DNA of 64,000 nucleotides from Ochrobactrum sp. CGA5 (lineage in GTDB: Bacteria > Pseudomonadota > Alphaproteobacteria > Rhizobiales > Rhizobiaceae): assembly GCF_006345815.1 (NCBI RefSeq), contig NZ_VCIG01000038.1, positions 124,001-188,000 of the forward strand, in the 5' to 3' direction. This document shows positions 36,700-46,125 of this stretch, piece after piece. The notes below the pieces were generated by a model. It was not told the origin of the DNA. It did not search any database and saw only the letters and a list, made by a program, of their open reading frames with translations. The position numbers and the translations under genes were made by a program. The stretch's first letter is position 1. Each line of letters starts with the position of its first letter.

Positions 36700-37167
36700 T
36701 TAGCGAAGAACGCGGCAGCTTGCGTCATACACATACCAGCGGTCGAAGCCGTCGACGCAGAATTCAACGTTCCGTCCCATCGAGGCAAAGCCCTGACCTT
36801 CTTCAATCATATACCAGACCGAGCGATACTGACCATCGGTGAGAACGGCGGTTGCTTTGCAATAAGTGCGTTCAATCTGGGCCGGATTGGTCTTCGGCTC
36901 ATAGCGCGTAAGTTGAACATCGCTCATTGCTGAAATTCCAACCTGCGGCAGGTTCGGGACATGGCGCACCTGATAGCCGAAATCGGAAACCACCGAACGC
37001 AAAACGCTCTGCTGGCTGCAAGCGCCTGCATCTACAACGCCTGCCGGAGCGGGCGTGAGATAGTCTGCGGCGCTGGCCGGCAAAGACACAAGCGTCAGGG
37101 GGAGGACAGACGCTGCAAACAGTGCCGCGCGTGAATACTGTCCGATACGTTCCAGGGTTCGTTGCAT
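36700..37167 (-). CDS. Hypothetical exported protein with conserved cysteines
   Basis: A 155-residue exported protein: signal peptide (AALFAASVLPLTLVSLPASAA) and a mature part of about 110 residues with five cysteines, of which those in DAGACSQQS, RTYCKATAVL, VEFCVDGFDRW and DASCRVLR probably form disulfides. No domain recognised; Brucellaceae-type conserved protein by style. The start at 37167 is chosen to give a normal signal peptide; the frame extends to 37251. It precedes the RNase T2 gene, 46 bases away. Confidence 0.72.
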   Translation of the reverse strand: MQRTLERIGQYSRAALFAASVLPLTLVSLPASAADYLTPAPAGVVDAGACSQQSVLRSVVSDFGYQVRHVPNLPQVGISAMSDVQLTRYEPKTNPAQIERTYCKATAVLTDGQYRSVWYMIEEGQGFASMGRNVEFCVDGFDRWYVYDASCRVLR

Positions 37168-37261
37168 ATCTCTGTCCTGTCCCAAATTGCGGGCTGGCAC
37201 CCGTTCAAGTCTATGATAGCCGAAGCATTGAGGCGCAGTTTCCGTCAGCAATTCACGCGGG

Positions 37262-38134
37262 TCAAGTGCGATCCGTCTCGCTTCTCACCCACTTGATGCT
37301 GAAATTGCTCCCTTTTTCCTCAGCCAGAAGCTTGGTAAGGCAGGGAAGAAGCGTTTGCATCTCACTTTCAAGTGTATAGGGCGGGTTGACGACAATCATA
37401 CCGGTGCCATCGAGGCGTGGTTCGGCGGAGGGTGCACGAATCGCAAGCTCGATCTGCATGATCTTCGGGATGCCAGTTTCGCGTAGGTGTCGGGTGAAAC
37501 GCTCCGTTTCCTTGCGATCCTTGACCGGATACCACAGAGCATAGATGCCGCCACCGAAACGCTTGTATGCCTTGGCCAGCCCAGCCACCAGACGATCGAA
37601 CTCGCCTTCCTTTTCAAAAGGCGGGTCGACCAGCACCATGCCGCGTTTTTCCTTCGGCGGAAGATGAGCGCCCAGTGCCAGCCATCCGTCGAGCTCGGTC
37701 ACGCGAACCTGATAATCACCATCGAAAAGTTTCGCCAGTTTAGTTGAGTCCTGCGGATGCAGTTCCAGCGCGGACAGGCGATCCTGCTTGCGCAGCAAAT
37801 GTCGCACGAGAAGTGGAGACCCTGGATAATGGCGTAGCTTTTCGCCTTCATTGACCGCGCGGACGGCAGCTAGATAAGGCTCCAGCAAATCCAGCGCGGG
37901 TTGCTCGATTTGCCCTTTTTTCACCGCGTCCATGATGCGTTCGATGCCGCCTGTCCACTCGCCGGTTTTGCCGGCTTCGATCCCCTTCAGATCATAGAGG
38001 CCGATGCCAGCGTGGGTATCTATAACGCGAAAGGCCTGATCCTTGCGTTTCAGATACTCAACGAGCCGCGTCAGGATGACATGCTTGACGACATCCGCAA
38101 AATTTCCGGCGTGATAGGCGTGACGATAATTCAT
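37262..38134 (-). CDS. rlmJ: 23S rRNA (adenine2030-N6)-methyltransferase
   Basis: A 290-residue RlmJ (YhiR family), which methylates A2030 of 23S rRNA. It begins with the family signature MNYRHAYHAGNFADVVKHV, has a SAM site at VIDTHAGIGLYDL and the catalytic VLVDPPFE (a DPPF-type motif IV of N6-adenine methyltransferases). Length is normal. It is divergent from the EamA gene. Confidence 0.95.
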   Translation of the reverse strand: MNYRHAYHAGNFADVVKHVILTRLVEYLKRKDQAFRVIDTHAGIGLYDLKGIEAGKTGEWTGGIERIMDAVKKGQIEQPALDLLEPYLAAVRAVNEGEKLRHYPGSPLLVRHLLRKQDRLSALELHPQDSTKLAKLFDGDYQVRVTELDGWLALGAHLPPKEKRGMVLVDPPFEKEGEFDRLVAGLAKAYKRFGGGIYALWYPVKDRKETERFTRHLRETGIPKIMQIELAIRAPSAEPRLDGTGMIVVNPPYTLESEMQTLLPCLTKLLAEEKGSNFSIKWVRSETDRT

Positions 38135-38286
38135 GGTTGCGCTTGTTTCATGTCAGCCAGTTTTCGGCAAGAGGCTGTGACCTCTGAAAAGACCCCGGTC
38201 TGCGTCGTTCCTGCAATATCTCTACCGTCACAAATGTGACATACAACTTTCATCATCCGCTTCTTACCCTTTGAGTCGAGTCTGAA

Positions 38287-39132
38287 ATGTCTGGTGGCGT
38301 CCTTCTGATCGTCCTCTTTGGTGCGTTCCTTCACGCGAGCTGGAATGCCATCGTAAAGGGAAGTGGAGATAAATTCTTCAGCGCGGCCAGTGTGACTGGC
38401 GCGGCGGGTTTGATCGCTCTTTGCACGCTACCTTTTCTGCCACTGCCAAACCCGGCAAGCTGGGTTTACATGCTTCTCTCGACAGTCACCCAGACCTTCT
38501 ATATGTCGCTCGTTGCGGCAGCCTATAAATCAGGCGACATGAGCGAAGCCTATCCAATCATGCGTGGCACGCCGCCTTTACTTGTGGCCTTGGTCAGTGC
38601 ACCGCTGGTCGGAGAGGTCATGGGCTGGCAGAGCTGGCTAGGCATCGTGCTGATCTGTTCCGGTGTTCTGGCGATGGCACTGGAAGCGCGGCGTAGAAAT
38701 CGCGGGGCTTCCAGCCGTACTGCCTTGCTTGCGTTGACGAATGCCGGGTTCATAGCGAGCTACACAATTATTGACGGGCTCGGCGTTCGTGTCTCGGGTG
38801 ACCCGATCGCCTATACACTATGGCTATTCCTGATGAACGCCATACCGCTGGCGGGTTGGGCCCTTTACCGTGAACCGGACCGTTTCATCCAGTATCTGCG
38901 CAACCATTGGCGGCCGGCCATGATTGGTGGGGTCGGTACGCTCGGTTCCTATGGTTTGGCGCTCTGGGCTATGACCATGGCTCCGATTGCCGTCGTGGCG
39001 GCACTCCGCGAAACGGCAATACTTTTCGGTGTCCTCATCTCGGCTCTCGTGTTGAAAGAGAAAGTCGGGCTACCACGTTTCGTGGCTGCCGGCTTTATTG
39101 TTCTCGGTGCGATCGCACTGCGCCTGTCTTGA
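38287..39132 (+). CDS. EamA/DMT family transporter
   Basis: A 281-residue inner-membrane protein with about ten hydrophobic helices in two EamA repeats, closing with LVLKEKVGLPRFVAAGFIVLGAIALRLS, the usual end of the drug/metabolite transporter superfamily. SASWN-like HASWNAIVKGS at the start and YPIMRGTPPLLV are typical. Substrate unknown. It is followed after 77 bases by the molybdopterin oxidoreductase gene on the same strand. Confidence 0.9.
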   Translation: MSGGVLLIVLFGAFLHASWNAIVKGSGDKFFSAASVTGAAGLIALCTLPFLPLPNPASWVYMLLSTVTQTFYMSLVAAAYKSGDMSEAYPIMRGTPPLLVALVSAPLVGEVMGWQSWLGIVLICSGVLAMALEARRRNRGASSRTALLALTNAGFIASYTIIDGLGVRVSGDPIAYTLWLFLMNAIPLAGWALYREPDRFIQYLRNHWRPAMIGGVGTLGSYGLALWAMTMAPIAVVAALRETAILFGVLISALVLKEKVGLPRFVAAGFIVLGAIALRLS

Positions 39133-39209
39133 AAATATATTTCGTCACGGTGACAATCATCTTGCAGAAATTCGTTTCTGCCAGAACTGGGTTGAGATAA
39201 TAAGACAGT

Positions 39210-41330
39210 ATGAACCAGCAGGCTCCCATCTCGAACACCAAAACAGGTCATTCGGCTTGCCCGCACGACTGTCCGTCAACCTGCGCACTCGACGTCGAAA
39301 TTCTCGACGAGCGCACCATCGGGCGTGTGCGTGGCGCGAAGGACAATAGCTACACGGCTGGTGTCATCTGCGCCAAGGTGGCGCGCTATGCGGAGCGGGT
39401 TCATCATCCCGACCGCCTCAAGCATCCGTTGGTTCGCGCCGGTGCGAAGGGCGCGGGTCAGTGGAAGGAAGCTTCATGGGAAACCGCACTTGATCTCATT
39501 GCCGAACGCTTCCTGAAAGCCGAGCGGGAATATGGCAGTGAGAGCATCTGGCCATATTACTACGCGGGGACAATGGGGCTGGTGCAGCGCGACTCGATCA
39601 ACCGCTTGCGCTTTGCCAAACGCTACTCCAATCAGTTCGATAGTTTCTGCACCAACATGGCCTGGACCGGCTATTTTGCCGGAACAGGAAGCCTGACTGG
39701 CCCCGATCCGCGTGAAATGGCGAAAGCGGATGTGGTGGTGATCTGGGGCACCAATGCCGCTGCCACACAGGTCAATGTGATGACACATGCGGTCCGGGCG
39801 CGTAAGGAACGCGGCGCCAAGATCGTCGTCATTGATGTTTACTCCAATGCGACTGTCCGTCAGGCGGACATGGGCATCGTGCTGAAACCTGGAACCGACG
39901 GCGCCTTTGCCTGCGCGGTCATGCATGTGCTGTTTCGTGACGGCCTTGCCGACTGGGATTATCTGGAGCGCTACACCGACGATCCGAAGGGGCTGGAAGC
40001 GCACCTTCAAAGCCGGACCCCGGAATGGGCCGCCGCGATCACCGGCCTGTCCGTTGAAGAGATCGAGGCATTCGCCCATCTCGTCGGCAAAACCAAGCGC
40101 AGCTATTTCCGTCTTGGCTATGGTTTCACCCGTCAGCGCAACGGGGCTGTGAACATGCATGCAGCCGCCTCGATTGCCTGTGTAACAGGTGCTTTCCTTT
40201 ATGAGGGCGGCGGCGCATTTCACTCGAATTCCGGCATCTTCAAGATGGACAAGCGCGAGATCGAAGGCCGCGCAATGCAGGATATTGGTCTTCGTTTTCT
40301 TGATCAGTCGAAGATTGGTCGCATTCTTACTGGTGACAGTGAGGCGCTTTATGGCGGTCCGCCTGTCATGGCGATGTTGATCCAGAACACCAATCCGATG
40401 AATGTGACGCCGGAACAGCGGCTGGTTCGCAAAGGCTTCGCGCGCGAGGATCTTTTCGTCGCCGTACACGAGCAGTTTATGACTGATACGGCGAAGATGG
40501 CCGATGTTGTCCTGCCAGCCACCACATTTCTCGAGCACGACGACATCTATCGCGGCGGCGGACAGCAACATGTGGTTTTGGGGCCGAAGCTGATCGAGCC
40601 TCTTGCCGATGCGCGTCCGAATATCTTCGTTATCAACGAACTGGCAAAGCGCCTGGGCGTTGGGCATCTGCCGGGTTTCGATCTGGATGAACGCACGCTG
40701 ATCGACAACATGAACACCAACAGCGATCTTCCGCAGTTTGGCGAGTTGAAGGAAAAGCGGTTTGTCGATCTGCAACCGCCGTTTGAAGAAGCTCATTATA
40801 TCAATGGCTTCAAATGGCCGGATGGCAAATTCCGCTTTCGCCCGGACTGGACCGGAAGCCCGTCGCCTAACAAACCACCGGAAGTCATGGGGCTTCAGGG
40901 ACCGTTTCACTCGATACCTGAATTTCCGGACCATTGGGAAGTGATCGAAACGGCGGATGTCGAGCATCCCTTCCGTATGACGACCTCACCAGCGCATAAT
41001 TTCCTGAACTCGACCTTTGCCGAGACGCCTACGTCGCTTGCCAAGGAAATCCGGCCTGAACTGCTTATCCATCCCGAAGATGCGGCAGAGCTTGGCATTG
41101 AGAATGGTGAGCGGATCGAGATTGGCAATCATCGTGGCGAACTGGTGCTCCATGCCGTTCTACGTGCAGGCCAAAAACGCGGTGTTGTCGTGTCGGAAGG
41201 CATTTTCCCGAACTCGACATTCGAGCGCGGCGAGGGGATTAACATTTTGGTTGGGGCCGAACCTGCGGCTCCCTATGGCGGGCTGGCGGTGCACGATACC
41301 AAAATCTGGATTCGCAAAATAAACGCATAA
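39210..41330 (+). CDS. Molybdopterin (bis-MGD) oxidoreductase
   Basis: A 706-residue protein of the DMSO reductase/formate dehydrogenase-like superfamily. It starts with a [4Fe-4S] ligand set (CPHDCPSTC plus a fourth cysteine in GVICAKV) as in FdhH and NarB relatives, followed by the three molybdopterin-binding domains, e.g. NRLRFAKRYSN, DVVVIWGTNAAAT, QNTNPMNVTP and the C-terminal MGD-binding domain (FRMTTSPAHNFLNSTFAET in outline). No signal peptide, so cytoplasmic. No FAD or electron-transfer partner gene is beside it, so its substrate is unknown. It needs the cofactor whose synthesis involves moaD and moaE in this window. Confidence 0.9.
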   Translation: MNQQAPISNTKTGHSACPHDCPSTCALDVEILDERTIGRVRGAKDNSYTAGVICAKVARYAERVHHPDRLKHPLVRAGAKGAGQWKEASWETALDLIAERFLKAEREYGSESIWPYYYAGTMGLVQRDSINRLRFAKRYSNQFDSFCTNMAWTGYFAGTGSLTGPDPREMAKADVVVIWGTNAAATQVNVMTHAVRARKERGAKIVVIDVYSNATVRQADMGIVLKPGTDGAFACAVMHVLFRDGLADWDYLERYTDDPKGLEAHLQSRTPEWAAAITGLSVEEIEAFAHLVGKTKRSYFRLGYGFTRQRNGAVNMHAAASIACVTGAFLYEGGGAFHSNSGIFKMDKREIEGRAMQDIGLRFLDQSKIGRILTGDSEALYGGPPVMAMLIQNTNPMNVTPEQRLVRKGFAREDLFVAVHEQFMTDTAKMADVVLPATTFLEHDDIYRGGGQQHVVLGPKLIEPLADARPNIFVINELAKRLGVGHLPGFDLDERTLIDNMNTNSDLPQFGELKEKRFVDLQPPFEEAHYINGFKWPDGKFRFRPDWTGSPSPNKPPEVMGLQGPFHSIPEFPDHWEVIETADVEHPFRMTTSPAHNFLNSTFAETPTSLAKEIRPELLIHPEDAAELGIENGERIEIGNHRGELVLHAVLRAGQKRGVVVSEGIFPNSTFERGEGINILVGAEPAAPYGGLAVHDTKIWIRKINA

Positions 41331-41339
41331 ATATTTATC

Positions 41340-41386
41340 AAACAACGCCGGGGCGGGTATAGAATATATCCGCCCCGGCGTTGTTT
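41340..41386. terminator. Long bidirectional hairpin terminator
   Basis: AAACAACGCCGGGGCGG and its exact complement form a 17-bp perfect stem around a 13-base AT-rich loop, flanked by A and T tracts. It separates the convergent oxidoreductase and DUF992 genes. Confidence 0.9.
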
Positions 41387-41400
41387 GTTCGTACTGCCTG

Positions 41401-41925
41401 TTAGCCTGCGTAACGCAGTTTCAGCTTGGAAACGCCCACAGCAGCATTTAGTCCGCGCTGCCCCTGAAGCGAAACCGGCTGAAGCGAAATCGTCTTCCAC
41501 GAACCGCCCGTCAGGATATTGGTGCCGAAACCGACGCCGATGGCTGCATTGGCGGAAGCACCGACATAACGGCCCTGCAGCGCGCCTTCCGGACGAACGC
41601 TCGGAGCCCACACGGCCCAGGCAACGCGGCCACCATTGATGAAGCCGACATCGACGCCGAGCTTGGTGATCGTGCCGGTATAACGCTCAACCGGACCGCG
41701 ACCGCGGGCAGGCCGGAATACGCAATCCACATCCTGCTGGCTGCCGATGATGACGCCGATGGCAGGAGAAATATCGCAGGACAGCATACCGACTTCCGAA
41801 CGCGGCTGGGTGCGACCCGAAGCGGGAGGAGCTACGTAGTCGGCAGCAATGGCTGGAGCTGTAACAGCGATGCCCGAAACCACGGCCATTGCCGAAAGGA
41901 AGGAAGTCGAAAAACGGAGAGACAT
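41401..41925 (-). CDS. DUF992 exported protein
   Basis: A 174-residue secreted protein with a signal peptide (FLSAMAVVSGIAVTAPAIAA) and the DUF992 pattern: GMLSCDISPAIGVIIGSQQ, CVFRPARGRGPVERYTGTITKLG, GVDVGFINGGRVAWAV, LQGRYVGASANAAIGVGFGTN and a C-terminal LKLRYAG. Function unknown. A perfect TTAA-N7-TTAA sequence lies 112-126 bases upstream, so it is a candidate member of the CtrA regulon. Confidence 0.9.
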   Translation of the reverse strand: MSLRFSTSFLSAMAVVSGIAVTAPAIAADYVAPPASGRTQPRSEVGMLSCDISPAIGVIIGSQQDVDCVFRPARGRGPVERYTGTITKLGVDVGFINGGRVAWAVWAPSVRPEGALQGRYVGASANAAIGVGFGTNILTGGSWKTISLQPVSLQGQRGLNAAVGVSKLKLRYAG

Positions 41926-42036
41926 GTCCTTGTCCTCTTCTAAAACACATATTGAAAGAGACGCCTATACGTCTCTTAACGAGATTTGCCGAAGCAAGTT
42001 CCGTTACGAATGGGAATTAGAGCTTTTTGGGGGAAT

Positions 42037-42051
42037 TTAAAGTTTTGTTAA
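42037..42051. promoter_or_regulatory. Candidate CtrA box (TTAA-N7-TTAA)
   Basis: TTAA-AGTTTTG-TTAA is an exact match to the CtrA consensus in the non-coding gap upstream of the DUF992 gene and after purN. The spacing to the DUF992 start suits a promoter site. Confidence 0.45.
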
Positions 42052-42084
42052 TAAAAAAATTGGGGTGTGATGAAATTACCGCGG

Positions 42085-42702
42085 TCAGGCACTGACGATC
42101 ATACCGCTGGCCGTTTCTGCCGCGTCTGCTTGCCCGCCCGCAAATTTGCGAAGGGCGGCTGCATAAAGCTGATGTTCGGCTTTCAGAACACGAGCCGCAA
42201 GCTCTTCGGCATCATCACCAGCACGCACCGGCACTGCCGCTTGTGCGAGAATCGGACCTTCATCCATCCCTTCTGTTACCAGATGAACAGTGCAGCCTGC
42301 GACTTTCATGCCCGCATCCAATGCGCGTTGATGGGTATGCAGTCCGGGAAAAAGCGGGAGCAGGGAAGGGTGAATGTTGAGAATGCGTCCCTCATAGGGG
42401 GTAATAAACCGGCCTGACAGGAGTCGCATGTAGCCGGCAAGGCAAATGATATCCGGTTTCAACGCGGCGAGCGCCTCCAGAATTGCATTTTCATGCTCAT
42501 CCTTCGAGGCGTAATCCTTGCGCTTGAAGACTTGCGTGGCAATGCCTGCGCCTTGCGCCTTGGCAAGACCGCCAGCTTCTGCCCTGTCGGAGAATACAGC
42601 CACTATTTCGGCTGGAAAATCAGTGGCTTGGGTGGCGCGTATCAGCGCCTCCATATTGGAGCCGCCGCCCGAGATGAAGATGACGACCCGCTTACGGCTC
42701 AT
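42085..42702 (-). CDS. purN: Phosphoribosylglycinamide formyltransferase
   Basis: A 205-residue PurN that transfers formyl from 10-formyltetrahydrofolate to GAR in purine synthesis. The start [46 protein letters not shown] and the catalytic Asp in [15 protein letters not shown] are intact. It overlaps purM by 4 bases (ATGA). Slightly longer than the E. coli enzyme. A hydrophobic C-terminal end without a motif is normal. Confidence 0.97.
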   Translation of the reverse strand: MSRKRVVIFISGGGSNMEALIRATQATDFPAEIVAVFSDRAEAGGLAKAQGAGIATQVFKRKDYASKDEHENAILEALAALKPDIICLAGYMRLLSGRFITPYEGRILNIHPSLLPLFPGLHTHQRALDAGMKVAGCTVHLVTEGMDEGPILAQAAVPVRAGDDAEELAARVLKAEHQLYAAALRKFAGGQADAAETASGMIVSA

Positions 42703-43778
42703 AGCGCAAGCTGGCCCTTGTAGACGACGCCATCCTTCTCGCGCTTGACCATCTGGCCGAGCGTGACGACCTTTTCACCTTCGGCGGCAAGCGCTGCCAC
42801 GACTTCATCGACCTTTTCAGGCTTCACGACAGTGATCATGCCGATGCCGCAATTGAATGTACGCAGCATTTCGGTTGGCTCGACGCCGCCCGTTTTGGCC
42901 AACCAAGAGAAAACCGGCGGAACAGAAATGGACGTGAGATCGATTTCGGCGGCAAGACCTTCCGGCAGCACGCGCGGAATATTGTCGGGAAAACCACCGC
43001 CAGTGATGTGCGCCAGCGCCTTGATGCCGTCCGAAGCGCGGATCGCGGCGAGAAGAGGCTTCACATAAATACGTGTCGGGGTGAGCAGCGCTTCACCAAG
43101 CGTCGCGCCGGGTTGGAATGGCGCATCGGACTTCCAGCCAAGACCGGAAAGCTCGACAATGCGGCGCACGAGCGAAAATCCGTTGGAATGAACGCCGGAC
43201 GAAGCAAGGCCGAGTATGACATCGCCTTCGGCAATGTCGCCGCGCGGCAGCAGACGGTCGCGTTCAGCCGCACCAACTGCGAAGCCGGCTAGATCGTAAT
43301 CGCCGTCGCGGTACATGCCCGGCATTTCAGCGGTTTCGCCGCCGATCAGCGCGCAACCGGCCTGACGGCATCCTTCGGCAATGCCCGCAACGATATCGAC
43401 CCCTTGGTCTGGTGAAAGCTTGCCAGTCGCAAAATAGTCGAGGAAGAAAAGCGGTTCAGCACCTTGAACGACGAGATCGTTGACGCACATCGCAACAAGA
43501 TCGATGCCCACAGTGTCATGCTTGTCGGCGTCAATGGCGATCTTCAGCTTGGTGCCGACGCCGTCATTGGCGGCAACGAGCACCGGGTCCTTGAAGCCTG
43601 CGGCCTTGAGGTCGAACAGGCCGCCAAACCCGCCGATCTCTCCGTCCGCACCGGGGCGGCGCGTGGACCGCACGAGCGGCTTGATCTTCTCAACCATCAG
43701 GTTGCCGGCATCAATGTCGACACCCGCCTGCGCATAGGTCAGGCCATTTTGGCCGGCGGGCTTGTTTTCCATAGTCAT
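42699..43778 (-). CDS. purM: Phosphoribosylformylglycinamidine cyclo-ligase
   Basis: A 359-residue AIR synthetase, an ATP-dependent enzyme that closes the imidazole ring in purine synthesis. Family motifs: [38 protein letters not shown] in outline, [11 protein letters not shown] and [18 protein letters not shown]. It is coupled to purN. The start has AGGAGC upstream; a second ATG lies two codons in. It is divergent from the AI-2E permease gene. Confidence 0.97.
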   Translation of the reverse strand: MTMENKPAGQNGLTYAQAGVDIDAGNLMVEKIKPLVRSTRRPGADGEIGGFGGLFDLKAAGFKDPVLVAANDGVGTKLKIAIDADKHDTVGIDLVAMCVNDLVVQGAEPLFFLDYFATGKLSPDQGVDIVAGIAEGCRQAGCALIGGETAEMPGMYRDGDYDLAGFAVGAAERDRLLPRGDIAEGDVILGLASSGVHSNGFSLVRRIVELSGLGWKSDAPFQPGATLGEALLTPTRIYVKPLLAAIRASDGIKALAHITGGGFPDNIPRVLPEGLAAEIDLTSISVPPVFSWLAKTGGVEPTEMLRTFNCGIGMITVVKPEKVDEVVAALAAEGEKVVTLGQMVKREKDGVVYKGQLAL

Positions 43779-44131
43779 GGCCTGCTCCTGTGCTTATCCA
43801 CGCAGTTGTTTAATGCATTTTCGGCAAAAGCGTTATAACGGTTTTGCTCAAGAAAAATGCGATAAACAGAGAATGTGCGCGCAATGGCACGAGACGGCGC
43901 TCCCTGCAAGGCCACAAAGCGTGAAAAGAGCGAAACAGAGCAGAATTCTACCCAGAATCCCGCTGCATCATTCTTGTTGCGATAAGAGGTTGTGTTCCAG
44001 CTTGCTTTTCGCACAGACATTGCAATTCACGCGAACCGTTCTAACTTGTCCCCGGCCGCAATAAGATATCCGTAACGCCGTTCTGCTATCAGGACAGGCC
44101 TATCAGCTCATTCCCTGGAAAATGGAAGCCC
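43779..44131. other. Divergent region between purM and the AI-2E gene
   Basis: This 353-base gap holds the two promoters. A palindromic element runs from about 43815 to 43861, with GCATTTT and AAAATGC at its ends and CAAAAGCGTT/AACGGTTTTG in its centre; it resembles the REP-like elements found at 27970 and 62134. No gene was supported here. Confidence 0.5.
43815..43861. repeat. REP-like palindromic element upstream of purM
   Basis: Ends GCATTTT/AAAATGC and central arms CAAAA-g-CGTT and AACG-g-TTTTG (one mismatch, two-base centre). It lies about 40 bases upstream of the purM start, where it could form a hairpin in DNA or in a transcript. Confidence 0.4.
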
Positions 44132-45373
44132 ATGGTAAAGAAGCCGACACCCACGCGCACGAGCGCCAGCCGAACGATCCGTCAATCGGAAGCGACGGTT
44201 CGCGATGGCGACATTCACGTCAATGTGGAAGTCGGTGCGCTGACAGGCTCTTCGGTGCGCCGTCAGGCAATGTTCTGGGTTGGGACTGTCGCGGTCTTCA
44301 TTCTGTTCCTTATTGTATTCAGTTCCGTCCTGCTGCCTTTCGTGGCCGGGATGGCGCTGGCCTACTTCCTTGATCCCGTTGCAGACCGGCTGGAACGCTT
44401 CGGCCTGTCGCGGCTTGCGGCTACGATCGTCATCCTCCTTATCTTCCTGATGGCGCTGATCCTTGGTCTAATGATCGTCGTACCGATTCTCGCAACTCAG
44501 CTCGCGGATTTCATTTCCAAGATCCCCGAATACATCACCCAGCTGCAATCGCTTCTGGCGAATGAGGATTCGCAATGGCTGAAGAAATATATCGGCATTG
44601 ACAGTTCCGTCATTCAGCAGAATCTGAGTTCGCTGCTCCAGCAGGGTGCCGGTTTCCTCTCGACCTTGCTCCAGTCCCTGTGGAATTCGGGGAAATCGCT
44701 GATCGATATTGCGGGTCTTTTCGTCGTCACGCCGGTGGTCGCATTCTACATGCTTCTGGACTGGGATCGCATGGTTGACAGCATCGATTCATGGGTGCCG
44801 CGCCGCCAGCTCCATACCGTTCGCCGCATCGCACGTGAGATGAACGCGGCGGTCGCAGGCTTCATTCGCGGGCAGGGGACGCTCTGCCTTATTCTCGGAA
44901 CATACTACGCTATCGGCCTGACGCTGACAGGACTGAATTTCGGCTTGCTGATTGGCTTTTTCGCCGGTCTCATCAGTTTTATTCCCTATATCGGTTCTTT
45001 TGTCGGACTGGCGCTGGCCATCGGCGTGGCGCTGGTTCAGTTCTGGCCCGACTGGATCATGATCTGCGCCGTCGCGGGCGTGTTCTTCCTTGGTCAGTTC
45101 GTGGAAGGCAACATCCTCCAGCCGAAGCTCGTTGGGTCGTCGGTAGGGCTTCATCCGGTCTGGCTCATGTTCGCGCTTTTTGCCTTCGGCTCACTGTTCG
45201 GCTTCACCGGAATGCTGGTAGCAGTACCCGCAGCGGCTGCTGTCGGGGTGCTTGTGCGGTTTGCATTGAATAGCTATCTCCACTCACCGATGTATGATCC
45301 TGCCTACCATCAGCCGAACCCCGACGCTGGGCCGTTGATCGAAGCAGGCGAGAATGCGGGCAAAGGGAAATGA
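44132..45373 (+). CDS. AI-2E family permease
   Basis: A 413-residue inner-membrane protein of the AI-2E/PerM family with about eight hydrophobic helices (VGTVAVFILFLIVFSSVLLPF, LAATIVILLIFLMALILGLMIVVP in outline) and the family core FEGNILQPKL-like FVEGNILQPKLVGSSVGLHPVW. Such proteins are probably transporters, of which TqsA exports AI-2; no substrate is established here. A basic N-terminal tail of about 45 residues precedes the membrane part. It is followed by hdaA, an adjacency common in Alphaproteobacteria. Confidence 0.9.
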   Translation: MVKKPTPTRTSASRTIRQSEATVRDGDIHVNVEVGALTGSSVRRQAMFWVGTVAVFILFLIVFSSVLLPFVAGMALAYFLDPVADRLERFGLSRLAATIVILLIFLMALILGLMIVVPILATQLADFISKIPEYITQLQSLLANEDSQWLKKYIGIDSSVIQQNLSSLLQQGAGFLSTLLQSLWNSGKSLIDIAGLFVVTPVVAFYMLLDWDRMVDSIDSWVPRRQLHTVRRIAREMNAAVAGFIRGQGTLCLILGTYYAIGLTLTGLNFGLLIGFFAGLISFIPYIGSFVGLALAIGVALVQFWPDWIMICAVAGVFFLGQFVEGNILQPKLVGSSVGLHPVWLMFALFAFGSLFGFTGMLVAVPAAAAVGVLVRFALNSYLHSPMYDPAYHQPNPDAGPLIEAGENAGKGK

Positions 45374-45424
45374 GATTGGGTCGCAACCGGGCAGGATTTG
45401 GAACGGAATTTGCGGGAGGCCGCG

Positions 45425-46123
45425 ATGCGTGAGGCACCGCGCCAGATTCCGTTGAATCTTGAGCATCAACCCGGTTATCATCGGGACGATCTGATCATCA
45501 CGGATTCCAACCGTGCCGCTGTCGATCTTATCGATCGCTGGCCGAACTGGCTGTCGCCTGTCACAATTCTTGCCGGACCGACAGGATCGGGCAAGACGCA
45601 TCTGTCGGAAATCTGGCGCGCCGGCACGGGTGCGATTCTGGTCGATCCGACGAACATTACCGAGGAAGTCGTAAACGGTGCTGCCGAATATCCGGCGCTG
45701 ATAGATGATATTGGTGCTGCGCCTTTCGATGAAACCGGACTTTTCCATCTCATCAACAGCGTTCGGCAGAATGCGGCTCAGGGGCTTGGGCCTTCCCTGC
45801 TCATGACCTCTCGTCTGTGGCCAGCCAATTGGAACGTAAAGCTTCCCGATCTTGCCTCGCGTCTCAAGGCCGCAACCGTCGTGGAAATTTCGGAGCCGGA
45901 CGATCTGTTGCTTTCCGGTGTCATTCACAAGCTCTTCGCGGACCGGCAGGTGAGCGTCGAGCCGCATGTCGTCGCCTATCTGGTAAGCCGGATCGAACGC
46001 TCGCTTCTTTCAGCAATCCTGATCGTTGACAAGCTTGACCGGGCGGCGCTTGAGCAGAAAAGCCGCATCACGCGGACGCTGGCCGCGCAGGTTCTGGCGG
46101 GCAACGAACAGCCGGAACGCTGA
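45425..46123 (+). CDS. hdaA: DnaA-like replication regulator HdaA
   Basis: A 232-residue DnaA-related AAA+ protein lacking the DnaA DNA-binding domain. Walker A is AGPTGSGKTHL; the sensor region AATVVEISEPDD and the tail LSAILIVDKLDRAALEQKSRIT fit Hda. In Alphaproteobacteria HdaA with the sliding clamp stimulates ATP hydrolysis by DnaA, preventing reinitiation. Its N-terminal RQIPLNLEH resembles the clamp-binding motif of Hda. The start at 45425 follows GGGAGG; the frame begins at 45398. Confidence 0.9.
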   Translation: MREAPRQIPLNLEHQPGYHRDDLIITDSNRAAVDLIDRWPNWLSPVTILAGPTGSGKTHLSEIWRAGTGAILVDPTNITEEVVNGAAEYPALIDDIGAAPFDETGLFHLINSVRQNAAQGLGPSLLMTSRLWPANWNVKLPDLASRLKAATVVEISEPDDLLLSGVIHKLFADRQVSVEPHVVAYLVSRIERSLLSAILIVDKLDRAALEQKSRITRTLAAQVLAGNEQPER

Positions 46124-46125
46124 GG

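Noticed and set aside
39474-40967. 497-codon antisense frame within the molybdopterin oxidoreductase gene
   Set aside because: Same reason; the sense gene is clear-cut.
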